From JBBDSH01 sp040905045 (lineage in GTDB: Bacteria > Pseudomonadota > Gammaproteobacteria > Eutrophobiales > Eutrophobiaceae), in contig JBBDSH010000009.1 in the NCBI GenBank assembly GCA_040905045.1, positions 1 to 12,511 of the forward strand: a stretch of 12,511 nt of DNA, given 5' to 3'. This document shows positions 1-6,648 of this stretch, in pieces. A program made the translations under genes and the position numbers. The notes below the pieces were generated by a model. The model was not told the DNA's origin. It searched no databases and was given only the letters and a program-made list of their open reading frames with translations. Numbering within the stretch: the first letter of the stretch is position 1; each line of letters starts with the position of its first letter.

Positions 1-59
1 CATCCATGCGGCCGACGGTCCCACAGAGGCATGTCGGGGTGCTTCCTAATAATCATCAA

Positions 60-65
60 TATAAT
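60..65 (+). promoter_or_regulatory. Candidate -10 element upstream of the kinase/regulator operon
   Basis: The hexamer TATAAT is a perfect sigma-70 -10 match. No good -35 lies 16-18 bp upstream, where the sequence is G-rich, and the 5' untranslated region would be about 110 nt. The rest of positions 1-160 shows short open frames running in from the edge, for example one ending at 49 and one ending at 128, neither recognisable. A TTGACG at 84-89 has no -10 partner at normal spacing. Weak call. Confidence 0.2.
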
Positions 66-181
66 ACTCCGCCATCCGAGACCTTGACGGGTACCCGGGC
101 GGCCTCTGGTCCGTGGCCTGCCGCCTGAAATAACCCGTGTGGTCTATATGAACCATTTTCATGGAGGGCTATACTGGGCGG

Positions 182-1660
182 ATGGCACGCATCCGGAAAC
201 ATTCCCTCAAGGCCCTGCTGCTCAAGCATGAGATCGCGCTTTTGTTTCTTGTGGTTTCCACGGGACTCCTGACCGGTGTTGCCACCTATTTCTGGCAGCA
301 GACGTCCGCGGAATCCATGCGCCTCAACAACCTGATCTACATCACCGAGCAGATCCGCGGAGAATTATTCCGGCAGATACAGGAAGTCATACGCGCACGG
401 ATCATGGAGGATCCCCAGGCCATCGCGCTGTATCAGGAATATTCCCGGGAAATCGGCCGCGATTTTAATCAACTACGGCGTAACTCCATGAGCCGGGAAG
501 AAGACATCGCGGTACAGGGGATGCAGAAGCGTTACCGCGAGATACAGGCGGATATGAACAAGATCACCAATGATCCCTATGCGTTCAATTACATGGAACG
601 AATGAAAATCCTGGACCCCGGTTTTTCCCAGCGCATGGTTGCCCGGTTTGAAACCGAATATAAGGAATTCAAGGAGTTGTTATTGCAAAAGCATGAAGCC
701 CTGGAATCCACCCGTGAACGCTGGATCCGTCTGGCACCCTACGTGATACCGGCGATCATCCTGATTGCACTGATACTGGTTCTGTATACCCGCCGGGTGC
801 TGAGACGCGAATTTGTCGAGCCGGTGGCGGCTGTCAAGGAGGGGGCCTCGGTCATGAGTCGGGGGGATCTGAAACACCGCATACCCGAGACGGGTATCTC
901 GGAAATCTCGGAAATCGCCGCCTCCATCAACCGGATGGCGGCGGATCTGGAGACAAGCCGGGATGCACTGGTGATTTCGGAGAAACAGGGAGCCCTGGGT
1001 GCCCTGGTGCCCGTGGTTGCCCACAATATTCGTAACCCCATGGCGAGCATACGTGCCACTGCCCAGATGCTTGAAGGAGAAGCGGAGAGCGAGGAAATTG
1101 ACGAGGGCAGGGAGGCGATTATCGAGACTATTGACCGCCTGGAGCGCTGGGTCAATGCCCTGGTATCCTATCTTCATCCACTGGAACCGACATTAAAAAA
1201 ATGCCGGGCCTCGGACATGCTGGATGCGGTTGAGTCCGTCCTGCAGTCCAAGCTGCAGGACAAGAACGTCAGGATCGAACGGGTCAACTGGCACGAAGAT
1301 ATCGAGTTGAATGTCGATCCGGATCTGATGGAGCAGGCCATCAGTGCGTTGCTGGCCAATGCCATTGAAGCTTCGCCCGCTGACGGAACAGTCAGGGTGA
1401 TTTTCCATCGTGATGGCGATTTTTTCAAAATAACGATTCGGGATCAGGGCGGCGGCATGCCTTTTATTCCCGATCCTTATAATCTTGAGCCCGGCCCGTC
1501 CACCAAACGATATGGTACAGGTCTGGGCATTCCTATTGCATTCAAGATCTGCCAGTCACATGGCTGGGAATTGAAATTCTCGACAGTGGATGCGGAGGGC
1601 ACTGAAGCTGAAATTATAGCGCCCCTGAAATCGGATGCGGAGAATCAAAATGACGGCTGA
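182..1660 (+). CDS. Membrane sensor histidine kinase (HAMP, HisKA, HATPase)
   Basis: This is a two-component sensor kinase of 492 aa. It should autophosphorylate on His and pass phosphate to the regulator encoded next. From the ATG at 182: a basic N-terminus, TM1 about residues 18-38, a mainly helical periplasmic sensor region of about 140 aa (39-180) that I cannot assign to a named family, TM2 about 183-203, a HAMP linker about 204-260, the phospho-acceptor box VVAHNIRNPMASIR with His281, an N-box with Asn393, G1 DQGGGMP from Asp421 and G2 GTGLG at about 445-449. The residue after the His is Asn282, where Glu or Asp is usual. An earlier in-frame ATG at 161 has no ribosome site; GGAGGG at 163-168 favours 182 although its spacing (13 nt) is long. 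The 3' end overlaps the regulator gene by 11 nt, so the two are probably co-translated. The cytoplasmic core resembles NtrB/AtoS-type kinases that pair with sigma-54 activators. The signal sensed is unknown. Confidence 0.93.
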   Translation: MARIRKHSLKALLLKHEIALLFLVVSTGLLTGVATYFWQQTSAESMRLNNLIYITEQIRGELFRQIQEVIRARIMEDPQAIALYQEYSREIGRDFNQLRRNSMSREEDIAVQGMQKRYREIQADMNKITNDPYAFNYMERMKILDPGFSQRMVARFETEYKEFKELLLQKHEALESTRERWIRLAPYVIPAIILIALILVLYTRRVLRREFVEPVAAVKEGASVMSRGDLKHRIPETGISEISEIAASINRMAADLETSRDALVISEKQGALGALVPVVAHNIRNPMASIRATAQMLEGEAESEEIDEGREAIIETIDRLERWVNALVSYLHPLEPTLKKCRASDMLDAVESVLQSKLQDKNVRIERVNWHEDIELNVDPDLMEQAISALLANAIEASPADGTVRVIFHRDGDFFKITIRDQGGGMPFIPDPYNLEPGPSTKRYGTGLGIPIAFKICQSHGWELKFSTVDAEGTEAEIIAPLKSDAENQNDG

Positions 1661-3071
1661 TAGTAATCCTGACAAAGAATCCATGGATGTATCCGCGGGG
1701 GAAAAGCACTGCCTCATTGTCGAGGACGAAAAGGTTTTTGCCCGTGCGGTACAAAAACGGCTTGCCCGTTCAGGTTACGAAAGCGAGATTGCGCTGGATC
1801 TTGCCTCTGCGAACAAGGCTATCAAGGAGCGGGATTTTGATCTGCTGCTGCTTGATATGCGGCTGCCGGACGGATCGGGACTGGATTTACTCTCGGAACT
1901 TGGAAAATCCAAAGGCGAACATATGCCGGTACTGGTCATGTCCGCCTATGGCGAGATCGGGGATGCTGTCTCTGCAATGAAACTCGGGGCATCCGATTAT
2001 CTGAAAAAGCCGGTTGACCTGGATGAACTTATGCTTTGTGTCGAGAAGGTATTCGAGAAAGATGAATTATCCAGAAAACTGGCCTATTCCTCCGTGCGTG
2101 AACATCATGCCACGGAGGGCGTGAAATTTCTGGGTGACAGTCCTCTGGTCGAGGATGTGCGCCGGCAGATTGACCGTATCAGTCAGTTATCCCGTAACGC
2201 GGAGGCTGTACCACCGGTCATACTGCTGCTTGGAGAGACCGGAACCGGTAAGGATGTGGTGGCGAGAGTGCTGCATAACAAAAGCGCACGCGCATCGCGG
2301 CCGTTTGTACATGTGGATTGCGCGAATCTGCCCAGGGATCTGATTGAAGCGGAACTGTTCGGCCATGAAAAGGGCGCATTTACCAGTGCCCATGTGTCCC
2401 GGACGGGCCTGATTGAAGCGGCGGAAGACGGCGTACTTTTCCTGGACGAAATCGGTGAACTGAATCTGGATATTCAGGCCAAATTCCTGGCGGTTCTGGA
2501 AAGACATTCAGTGCGCCGGGTCGGTACGACACAGGAGAAACCGGTCAAGGCATGGTTCATTGCGGCCACCAATCGAAATATTGAAGAAATGGTGGAAGCC
2601 GGTGAATTTCGTTCCGATCTCTATTATCGGCTTAATGTCCTGAGCATAAGCCTGCCGCCGCTACGTGACAGGGGAGAGGATATTCTCATGCTGGCGGAAC
2701 ATTTTGCCGCCGAAACGGCGCGCCGTTATGGTTTAAAGGTGCCCGAAATGCCGGATGCCATGCGTGATCGGCTGATGCAGTATCAATGGCCGGGTAATGT
2801 GCGTGAACTGAAACATATGATAGAACGTGCCGTGCTACTCAGTGGCGGCGGCCGGTTATCGCTGGATACATTATCCTTTTCGTCGGGACTTGATATGGAA
2901 AAGACGGGTGAGCTTATGGCAAAGGACAGCAACCTGACCCTGGAATCGGCGGAGCAGCAATTGATCAGTGAAGCCCTGAAAAGAACCAATGGCAATGTTT
3001 CCAGGGCGGCAAGGGAACTGGGTATTACCCGTATGGCATTGCGTTACCGCATCAAGAAGTATGATATGTGA
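1650..3071 (+). CDS. NtrC-family sigma-54-dependent response regulator (GAFTSA variant)
   Basis: A 473-aa cytoplasmic transcription activator. REC domain: acidic pocket Glu25/Asp26, phospho-acceptor Asp69 in LLLLDMRLPDGSG, Ser98 and Lys120. AAA+ domain: Walker A GETGTGKD at 195-202, sigma-54 contact loop at 242-247 reading GAFTSA instead of GAFTGA, Walker B FLDE with Asp266-Glu267, an arginine-finger region around FRSDLYYRL, and WPGNVREL. A Fis-type helix-turn-helix fills the last ~40 residues (GNVSRAARELGITRMALRYR). Length and domain order are normal for the family. The start at 1650 is preferred over an in-frame ATG at 1635 because GCGGAG at 1637-1642 sits 7 nt upstream. It overlaps the end of the kinase gene, its likely partner. 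The essential Thr of the contact loop is kept, so activation of sigma-54 RNA polymerase is still expected. The targets are not visible here. Confidence 0.95.
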   Translation: MTADSNPDKESMDVSAGEKHCLIVEDEKVFARAVQKRLARSGYESEIALDLASANKAIKERDFDLLLLDMRLPDGSGLDLLSELGKSKGEHMPVLVMSAYGEIGDAVSAMKLGASDYLKKPVDLDELMLCVEKVFEKDELSRKLAYSSVREHHATEGVKFLGDSPLVEDVRRQIDRISQLSRNAEAVPPVILLLGETGTGKDVVARVLHNKSARASRPFVHVDCANLPRDLIEAELFGHEKGAFTSAHVSRTGLIEAAEDGVLFLDEIGELNLDIQAKFLAVLERHSVRRVGTTQEKPVKAWFIAATNRNIEEMVEAGEFRSDLYYRLNVLSISLPPLRDRGEDILMLAEHFAAETARRYGLKVPEMPDAMRDRLMQYQWPGNVRELKHMIERAVLLSGGGRLSLDTLSFSSGLDMEKTGELMAKDSNLTLESAEQQLISEALKRTNGNVSRAARELGITRMALRYRIKKYDM

Positions 3072-3223
3072 GTGGCTCGTGGCTCGTGGCTTGTAGTTCG
3101 TGGCTCGGGATTCGTAACGCAGTCCTCGGGGCTCGGAATTCGAGAATCTGTAAAGTTATGAAGGTTGATACCAAGTGTAACCGGTATGACGGCTTGGTTT
3201 GCGTCTCGAGCCACGAGCCACGA
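3072..3223. repeat. 7-bp-periodic inverted repeat, unit GTGGCTC
   Basis: The base after the regulator stop codon begins a run of 11 degenerate heptamers (3072-3148): GTGGCTC twice, then GTGGCTT, GTAGTTC, GTGGCTC, GGGATTC, GTAACGC, AGTCCTC, GGGGCTC, GGAATTC, GAGAATC. The opposite arm is at 3203-3223; 3207-3221 (CGAGCCACGAGCCAC) is the exact reverse complement of 3072-3086, giving a perfect 15-bp stem around a loop of about 120 nt. The right arm ends a few bases before the stop codon of the convergent ndh gene. Positions 3149-3202 between the arms show nothing recognisable. It may act as a bidirectional terminator or mRNA 3'-end structure, or be a mobile palindromic repeat; there is no T-tract as in a classic terminator. 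Confidence 0.75.
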
Positions 3224-3226
3224 TCA

Positions 3227-4564
3227 TCAATGCAATTTCATACGCGGCCTCGATCGCCGGGTCAAAACGTTGGCCAGGGTATTGGCGGCAACACGAATAA
3301 AACCGTGCAGCGCCAGTTGATGCATCTTGTACAGGGACATGTAGACGAGCCGGGCGAATGTTCCTTCAATGAATACCTGGGTCGACCAGAGTCTGGCTAC
3401 ACTGCCCATGAGACTGCCGACCGTGGAATAGCGGCTCATGCTGATGAGTGAACCGTAATCCATGTATCGATACCGGGGCAGTGGTTTGCCGGCGAGACGG
3501 CAACGCATGGACTTGACCAGCATGCTTGCCTGCTGGTGTGCCGCCTGGGCGCGGGGCGGCACGTTTCCTTCGCCATCCGGCAGGGGGCAGGCGGCACAGT
3601 CACCAAACGCAAAAATATTATCATCATTAGTCGTTTGCAGAGTCGGCTGGACGACCAGTTGATGGATTTTGTTGGTCTCCAGACCTTCTATCCGTGTCAG
3701 GAATTCCGGCGCCTTGATGCCGGCGGCCCAGACCTTCAATCCCGACGGAATAAACTTGCCGCTGTCTGTCAGAAAGCCGTCTTCCCTGGCCTCGGTGATG
3801 CGTTCCCCCGTAAGGATTTCGATGCCGAGATTTTGCAGTTGCTGCATTACCTCTTCCGACAAGTGCTGCGGCAGCCCTGCCAAAATCCGATCATTGGCCT
3901 CGATAATGGTTATCTTGATGTGGTCTTCGGGGATAATGCGATCGAGACCGAACTCAACCAGTTCGCGTGTCGAACTGTAGAGCTCGGCCGCCAATTCCAC
4001 TCCCGTGGCGCCGGCCCCCGCTATGGCGATATTCAACTGGCCGCTGCGAATGCTTTCCGGCTGTGCATGCGCGCTGTAGCAACTGCGCAGCAGGTGCTGA
4101 TGAAACTGATCCGCTTCACTGCGGTGGTCGATAAAATGGCAATGTTCCCGGACGCCTTTTATGCCGAAGTCATTGGAGACGCTGCCGACCGCAAAAATGA
4201 GGGTGTCGTAGTGAAATTCACGACGCGGGATGTACTCTTCGCCTTCTTCATCCTTACTGGGAGCCGTACTGATAGTCCGTTTCTCGCGATCCACCCTATC
4301 AACCCGTCCGAGACGGAAGCGGAAATGATGCCAATGGGCCTGGGCCAGATAGCTGAGTTCGTCTTCACTGGAGTTCAGACTGCCGGCGGCGACCTCGTGC
4401 AACAGTGGTTTCCACAGGTGCGTCAGATTGGCGTCGACAAGAGTGATTCGGGCCTGATTGCGTTTCCCCAGGGTATCGCCGAGCCCGGTGGCCAGCTCCA
4501 GGCCGCCGGCGCCACCGCCGACAACAACGATATCGTGGGTGTTCGATTCACTGTCTACGCTCAT
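3227..4564 (-). CDS. ndh: Type II NADH dehydrogenase (NDH-2), FAD-dependent
   Basis: A 445-aa non-proton-pumping NADH:quinone oxidoreductase that should feed electrons from NADH to quinone at the inner face of the cytoplasmic membrane. Two Rossmann dinucleotide sites are visible: the FAD site VVVGGGAGGLELATGLG near the N-terminus (glycines at 16-21) and the NADH site IAIAGAGATGVELAAEL near residue 180. A second FAD-contact motif, IFAFGDCAACP, is near residue 320. The C-terminal ~80 residues are basic and amphipathic, with a YRYMDYGSL motif as in NDH-2, fitting a peripheral membrane anchor. Length is typical of bacterial Ndh (about 430-450 aa). The ATG (complement of 4562-4564) is preceded by GAGGA (complement of 4571-4575) at 6 nt. 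It is convergent with the regulator gene across a palindromic repeat and divergent from the DUF1244 gene. A sulfide:quinone reductase-like relative is possible but less likely, since no matching redox cysteines are evident. Confidence 0.9.
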   Translation of the reverse strand: MSVDSESNTHDIVVVGGGAGGLELATGLGDTLGKRNQARITLVDANLTHLWKPLLHEVAAGSLNSSEDELSYLAQAHWHHFRFRLGRVDRVDREKRTISTAPSKDEEGEEYIPRREFHYDTLIFAVGSVSNDFGIKGVREHCHFIDHRSEADQFHQHLLRSCYSAHAQPESIRSGQLNIAIAGAGATGVELAAELYSSTRELVEFGLDRIIPEDHIKITIIEANDRILAGLPQHLSEEVMQQLQNLGIEILTGERITEAREDGFLTDSGKFIPSGLKVWAAGIKAPEFLTRIEGLETNKIHQLVVQPTLQTTNDDNIFAFGDCAACPLPDGEGNVPPRAQAAHQQASMLVKSMRCRLAGKPLPRYRYMDYGSLISMSRYSTVGSLMGSVARLWSTQVFIEGTFARLVYMSLYKMHQLALHGFIRVAANTLANVLTRRSRPRMKLH

Positions 4565-4601
4565 GTCCGGTCCTCGATGTTTAATACGTAATCATACAGG
4601 T

Positions 4602-4607
4602 TATAAT
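4602..4607 (+). promoter_or_regulatory. Promoter -10 for the DUF1244 gene (TATAAT), in a 78-bp divergent gap
   Basis: A consensus TATAAT lies 36 nt upstream of the DUF1244 start, giving an expected short leader of about 30 nt. The -35 region (TTTAAT at 4580-4585, 16-bp spacer) is weak. The complementary strand of the same bases reads TATAAC (complement of 4600-4605), so the ndh promoter on the other strand could share or overlap this AT core. The rest of 4565-4642 holds only the two ribosome sites. Confidence 0.5.
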
Positions 4608-4642
4608 GGGAAGCATCTAATCACGATTCTCCGGAGGTAAGT

Positions 4643-4888
4643 ATGGATGACAAGACCCGAACTGAACTGGAAGCCGCGACCTTCAGGACCCTCGTGCAGT
4701 ATCTGCGCGAGCATACGGAGGTTCAGAATATCGATCTCATGAATCTTGCCGGCTTCTGCCGTAACTGCCTGTCGAAGTGGTACCGTGCGGCTGCGGAGGA
4801 GCGCGGCCTCGATCTGGATTATGAAGAGGTACGGGAAATCATATACGGCATGCCGTACCAGGAATGGAAGGAGAAGTATCAGAAATAA
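4643..4888 (+). CDS. DUF1244 family protein
   Basis: A small 81-aa cytoplasmic protein that matches, from memory, the DUF1244 (PF06844) family of short, mostly helical proteins found widely in Proteobacteria. The recognisable core is GFCRNCLSKWYRAAAEERG, with its Cys-x-x-Cys pair, followed by YEEVREIIYGMPYQEWKEKYQ near the C-terminus. There is no signal peptide or membrane segment. Full length for the family. The start is well supported by GGAGG at 4633-4637, 5 nt from the ATG. It is divergent from ndh and convergent with tRNA-Thr. Its function is unknown; the CxxC could bind a metal or be redox active, but nothing in the sequence settles this. Confidence 0.9.
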   Translation: MDDKTRTELEAATFRTLVQYLREHTEVQNIDLMNLAGFCRNCLSKWYRAAAEERGLDLDYEEVREIIYGMPYQEWKEKYQK

Positions 4889-4890
4889 GC

Positions 4891-4974
4891 GTGAGGGGTT
4901 AGAAGTGAGGAGTGAGGTGAGAATTGTAGCGTTGTTTACACTCCTTACGCCTCACTCCTTACACCTCACTGAAA
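4891..4974. repeat. 7-bp-periodic inverted repeat, unit GTGAGGA
   Basis: Twelve consecutive heptamers begin 2 nt after the DUF1244 stop: GTGAGGG, GTTAGAA, GTGAGGA, GTGAGGT, GAGAATT, GTAGCGT, TGTTTAC, ACTCCTT, ACGCCTC, ACTCCTT, ACACCTC, ACTGAAA. The left arm (4891-4918) is purine-rich, and the reverse complement of the right arm (4942-4969) matches it at about 22 of 28 positions in heptad register, with a loop of about 23 nt. The element ends at the CCA end of tRNA-Thr. It could terminate both converging units, though it lacks a T-tract. It has the same architecture as the element after the NtrC-type gene but a different unit sequence. Confidence 0.75.
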
Positions 4975-4975
4975 A

Positions 4976-5051
4976 TGGTGCCGGAAGCGGGACTCGAACT
5001 CGCGACCTACCGCTTACAAGGCGGTTGCTCTACCAACTGAGCTATTCCGGC
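4976..5051 (-). tRNA. tRNA-Thr (anticodon UGU)
   Basis: On the minus strand, acceptor arm GCCGGAA (complement of 5045-5051) pairs perfectly with TTCCGGC (complement of 4980-4986), followed by discriminator A and encoded CCA (complement of 4976-4978). The D-arm region AGCTCAGTTGGTAGAGC, the anticodon stem ACCGC/GCGGT with loop CTTGTAA (anticodon TGT), and the T-loop GTTCGAGTC are all intact. The 76-nt length is normal. It stands alone, with the heptad palindrome directly beyond its 3' end. tRNA 3' ends are common integration sites, but no integrase or duplicated 3' end is seen here. Confidence 0.95.
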
Positions 5052-5116
5052 ATTGATGTTGTGATTGGTTCCCTGTCGTGGGATCCGGAAAACTAAAATA
5101 TTGAAGCTGGAATTAC

Positions 5117-5138
5117 AAGGGGGAAAACCCTTTTTTTT
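5117..5138 (+). promoter_or_regulatory. Small stem with T-tract at the efflux-operon start (possible attenuator)
   Basis: AAGGG (5117-5121) can pair with CCCTT (5128-5132) around a GGAAAA loop, followed by T's up to the ATG at 5139 (eight T's in all from 5131). The layout resembles a short intrinsic terminator and includes the only Shine-Dalgarno-like purine run (AAGGGGG, 5117-5123), which is 15 nt from the ATG, farther than usual. It could reduce transcription or translation of the outer-membrane gene. The stem has only 5 bp, so this is tentative. A possible -10, TAAAAT, is at 5094-5099; the rest of 5052-5138 shows nothing else. Confidence 0.3.
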
Positions 5139-6599
5139 ATGAATGGCTTGAGAAAATATCGCGTGTCCGATTCAGGCAGAGTAAAGGGCTTCGCTCTTTT
5201 AACGGTGCTATTGTTTGTTTTTACCGCTTGTGCCCGGATCGAATATCAGCCGGAACCACTGGATCCGGTACGGATACAGGCATCGGTACAGGAACGCAAC
5301 CTTGATGAACAGGCATTTCTGGATTATCTGGCCGCCCTTGCGGATGAGTCGCAATCGGGTTCGGAGCCGTCCTGGAACCTGCGGTTGTTGACACTGGCCG
5401 CTTTCTACCACAACCCGAAAATGCAGGTGGCGTATGAAGAACTCAATCTGCACAAGGCCCGCCTGCAAACCGCGTCCCGGCGTATCAATCCGACGCTGAA
5501 TGTGCCTCTTGAGCATCACAGTGATACCTCGGGTAATGTATCCCCCTGGATGATTGGACTGATTCCCGATTTTGTTTACGAGCGTAAAGGCAAGCGTGAG
5601 GCGCGCATCGATCAGGCGAAGGCCGGTCTGGAATCGGCGAAATTTCATATTCGGGAAGTGGCCTGGAATCTTCGGGATCGTCTGCATGCGGCGTATCTTG
5701 AATATTATTCCGCGCTTGAGGAAAAACGACTCGCATCCGCCAGGAATGAATTGCTGCGACAAAGACTCCTTGCCCTGCAACAGCGTCATGAGGGCGGTCA
5801 CATTGGCGGAGCCGAAGTTGCCGGCGCGGAGGTTGAGTTGCATAAGTCGGAACTGGTGCTGGGAAATCTGCAAACGAGAGTCGGTAATGCCTACCATCAG
5901 CTTGTCGGACTGACCGGTTTGCAGACTGATAATTTCAGGGATGTGGAAATTCAGTTTCGCGGTTTCGAGAATCTGTCAAGGATTACAGGCATGGACAGAG
6001 ACGATTTCAGGGCAACCGCATTACTGGAGCGAGCGGATATGCGCAAGGCATTGTCCGATTATGAAGCTCTGGAATATGGTCTCAGGCTCGAAATCGAAAA
6101 ACAGTATCCGGATATAACACTGTCCCCGGGCCTTATTTTTGATCAGAGCGATAAAATCTGGGCAATCGGCAGTGCCTGGATGCTGCCCCTGTTTCATAAT
6201 AACGAGGGTCCCATTGCCGAGGCGCTGGCTGAACGCAGTATTATGCAGGCACGGGTTATGGAGTTGCAGGGCGGTATTCTTAATCGTCTTGATGCGGAAC
6301 TGGACAATTTTGAGTCAATGAAGCACAACCTTGAAAAGGCAGAACAGCTTCACGTCAAGGCAAAATCCGCCGTCGCGGCCGTGGAGAATCAGTATGAGCA
6401 GGGTTACAGTGATCGACTGAACATGATTGATGCGAAGCTGAATCTGGTTGACAGCCGGAGACGGGTTCTGGGCTCAAGGCTGTCATTACTGGCATCATTC
6501 TCGAGACTCGAGTCCATTACGCAGGAACCTTTGTACAGGGACTTCGATCTGGATAAAAGTGTGGAATTACTCTACAGCCTGGATGAATCTTCGAAATGA
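5139..6599 (+). CDS. TolC-like outer-membrane efflux lipoprotein
   Basis: A 486-aa outer-membrane channel protein of the TolC/OEP (CzcC/CusC-like) family. It should trimerise into a beta-barrel plus long periplasmic helical tunnel and act as the exit duct for the pump encoded two genes downstream. The N-terminus has basic residues, a hydrophobic run FALLTVLLFVFTA and Cys31 in a lipobox-like FTAC, so a lipid-anchored mature protein starting CARIEYQPEP is likely; Phe at -3 is less usual than Leu. Two helical repeats follow: one about 85-255 with an EELNLHKARLQTASRRINPTL motif and an LEYYSALEEKRLASAR coiled coil, and a second about 290-470 with YPDITLSPGLIFD and YEQGYSDRLNMIDAKLNLVDSRRRVLGS. The start at 5139 is the first ATG, but its ribosome site is poorly spaced; a GTG at 5163 is an alternative that keeps the signal sequence. 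It is followed at 103 nt by the adaptor gene on the same strand. Confidence 0.9.
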   Translation: MNGLRKYRVSDSGRVKGFALLTVLLFVFTACARIEYQPEPLDPVRIQASVQERNLDEQAFLDYLAALADESQSGSEPSWNLRLLTLAAFYHNPKMQVAYEELNLHKARLQTASRRINPTLNVPLEHHSDTSGNVSPWMIGLIPDFVYERKGKREARIDQAKAGLESAKFHIREVAWNLRDRLHAAYLEYYSALEEKRLASARNELLRQRLLALQQRHEGGHIGGAEVAGAEVELHKSELVLGNLQTRVGNAYHQLVGLTGLQTDNFRDVEIQFRGFENLSRITGMDRDDFRATALLERADMRKALSDYEALEYGLRLEIEKQYPDITLSPGLIFDQSDKIWAIGSAWMLPLFHNNEGPIAEALAERSIMQARVMELQGGILNRLDAELDNFESMKHNLEKAEQLHVKAKSAVAAVENQYEQGYSDRLNMIDAKLNLVDSRRRVLGSRLSLLASFSRLESITQEPLYRDFDLDKSVELLYSLDESSK

Positions 6600-6648
6600 T
6601 GACGCATGTCAAGGGTTTGTAATGTTCATCATTGCAATATTGAATTTA

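Noticed and set aside
84..128. Sigma-54 (-24/-12) promoter for the kinase/regulator operon
   Set aside because: I looked for GG-N10-GC with TGGC/TTGC context upstream of 182 and before the efflux genes; no site has both halves at the right spacing.
1..128. C-terminal end of an upstream gene on the plus strand
   Set aside because: Two frames run in from the edge (ending at 49 and 128), but both are too short and featureless to support a gene.
3068..3451. Plus-strand frame of 127 codons
   Set aside because: It runs through the heptad repeat and into the antisense of ndh; its N-terminal residues are translated repeat.
3536..4591. Long plus-strand open frame of 351 codons
   Set aside because: It lies opposite ndh, whose two dinucleotide-binding motifs, ribosome site and length are all convincing. 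The plus-strand translation shows no recognisable motif.
3072..4974. CRISPR-like arrays
   Set aside because: The units are 7 bp, degenerate and contiguous with no spacers, and no cas gene is present.
4976..5051. tRNA as an integration site of a genomic island
   Set aside because: No integrase, no duplicated tRNA 3' end and no change in gene character is seen on either side.
4746..5096. Plus-strand frame of 116 codons
   Set aside because: It overlaps DUF1244 in another frame, then crosses the heptad repeat and reads antisense through tRNA-Thr.
5208..5897. Minus-strand frame of 229 codons
   Set aside because: It is antisense to the TolC-like gene and has no motif or ribosome site; third-position bias of the real gene explains it.
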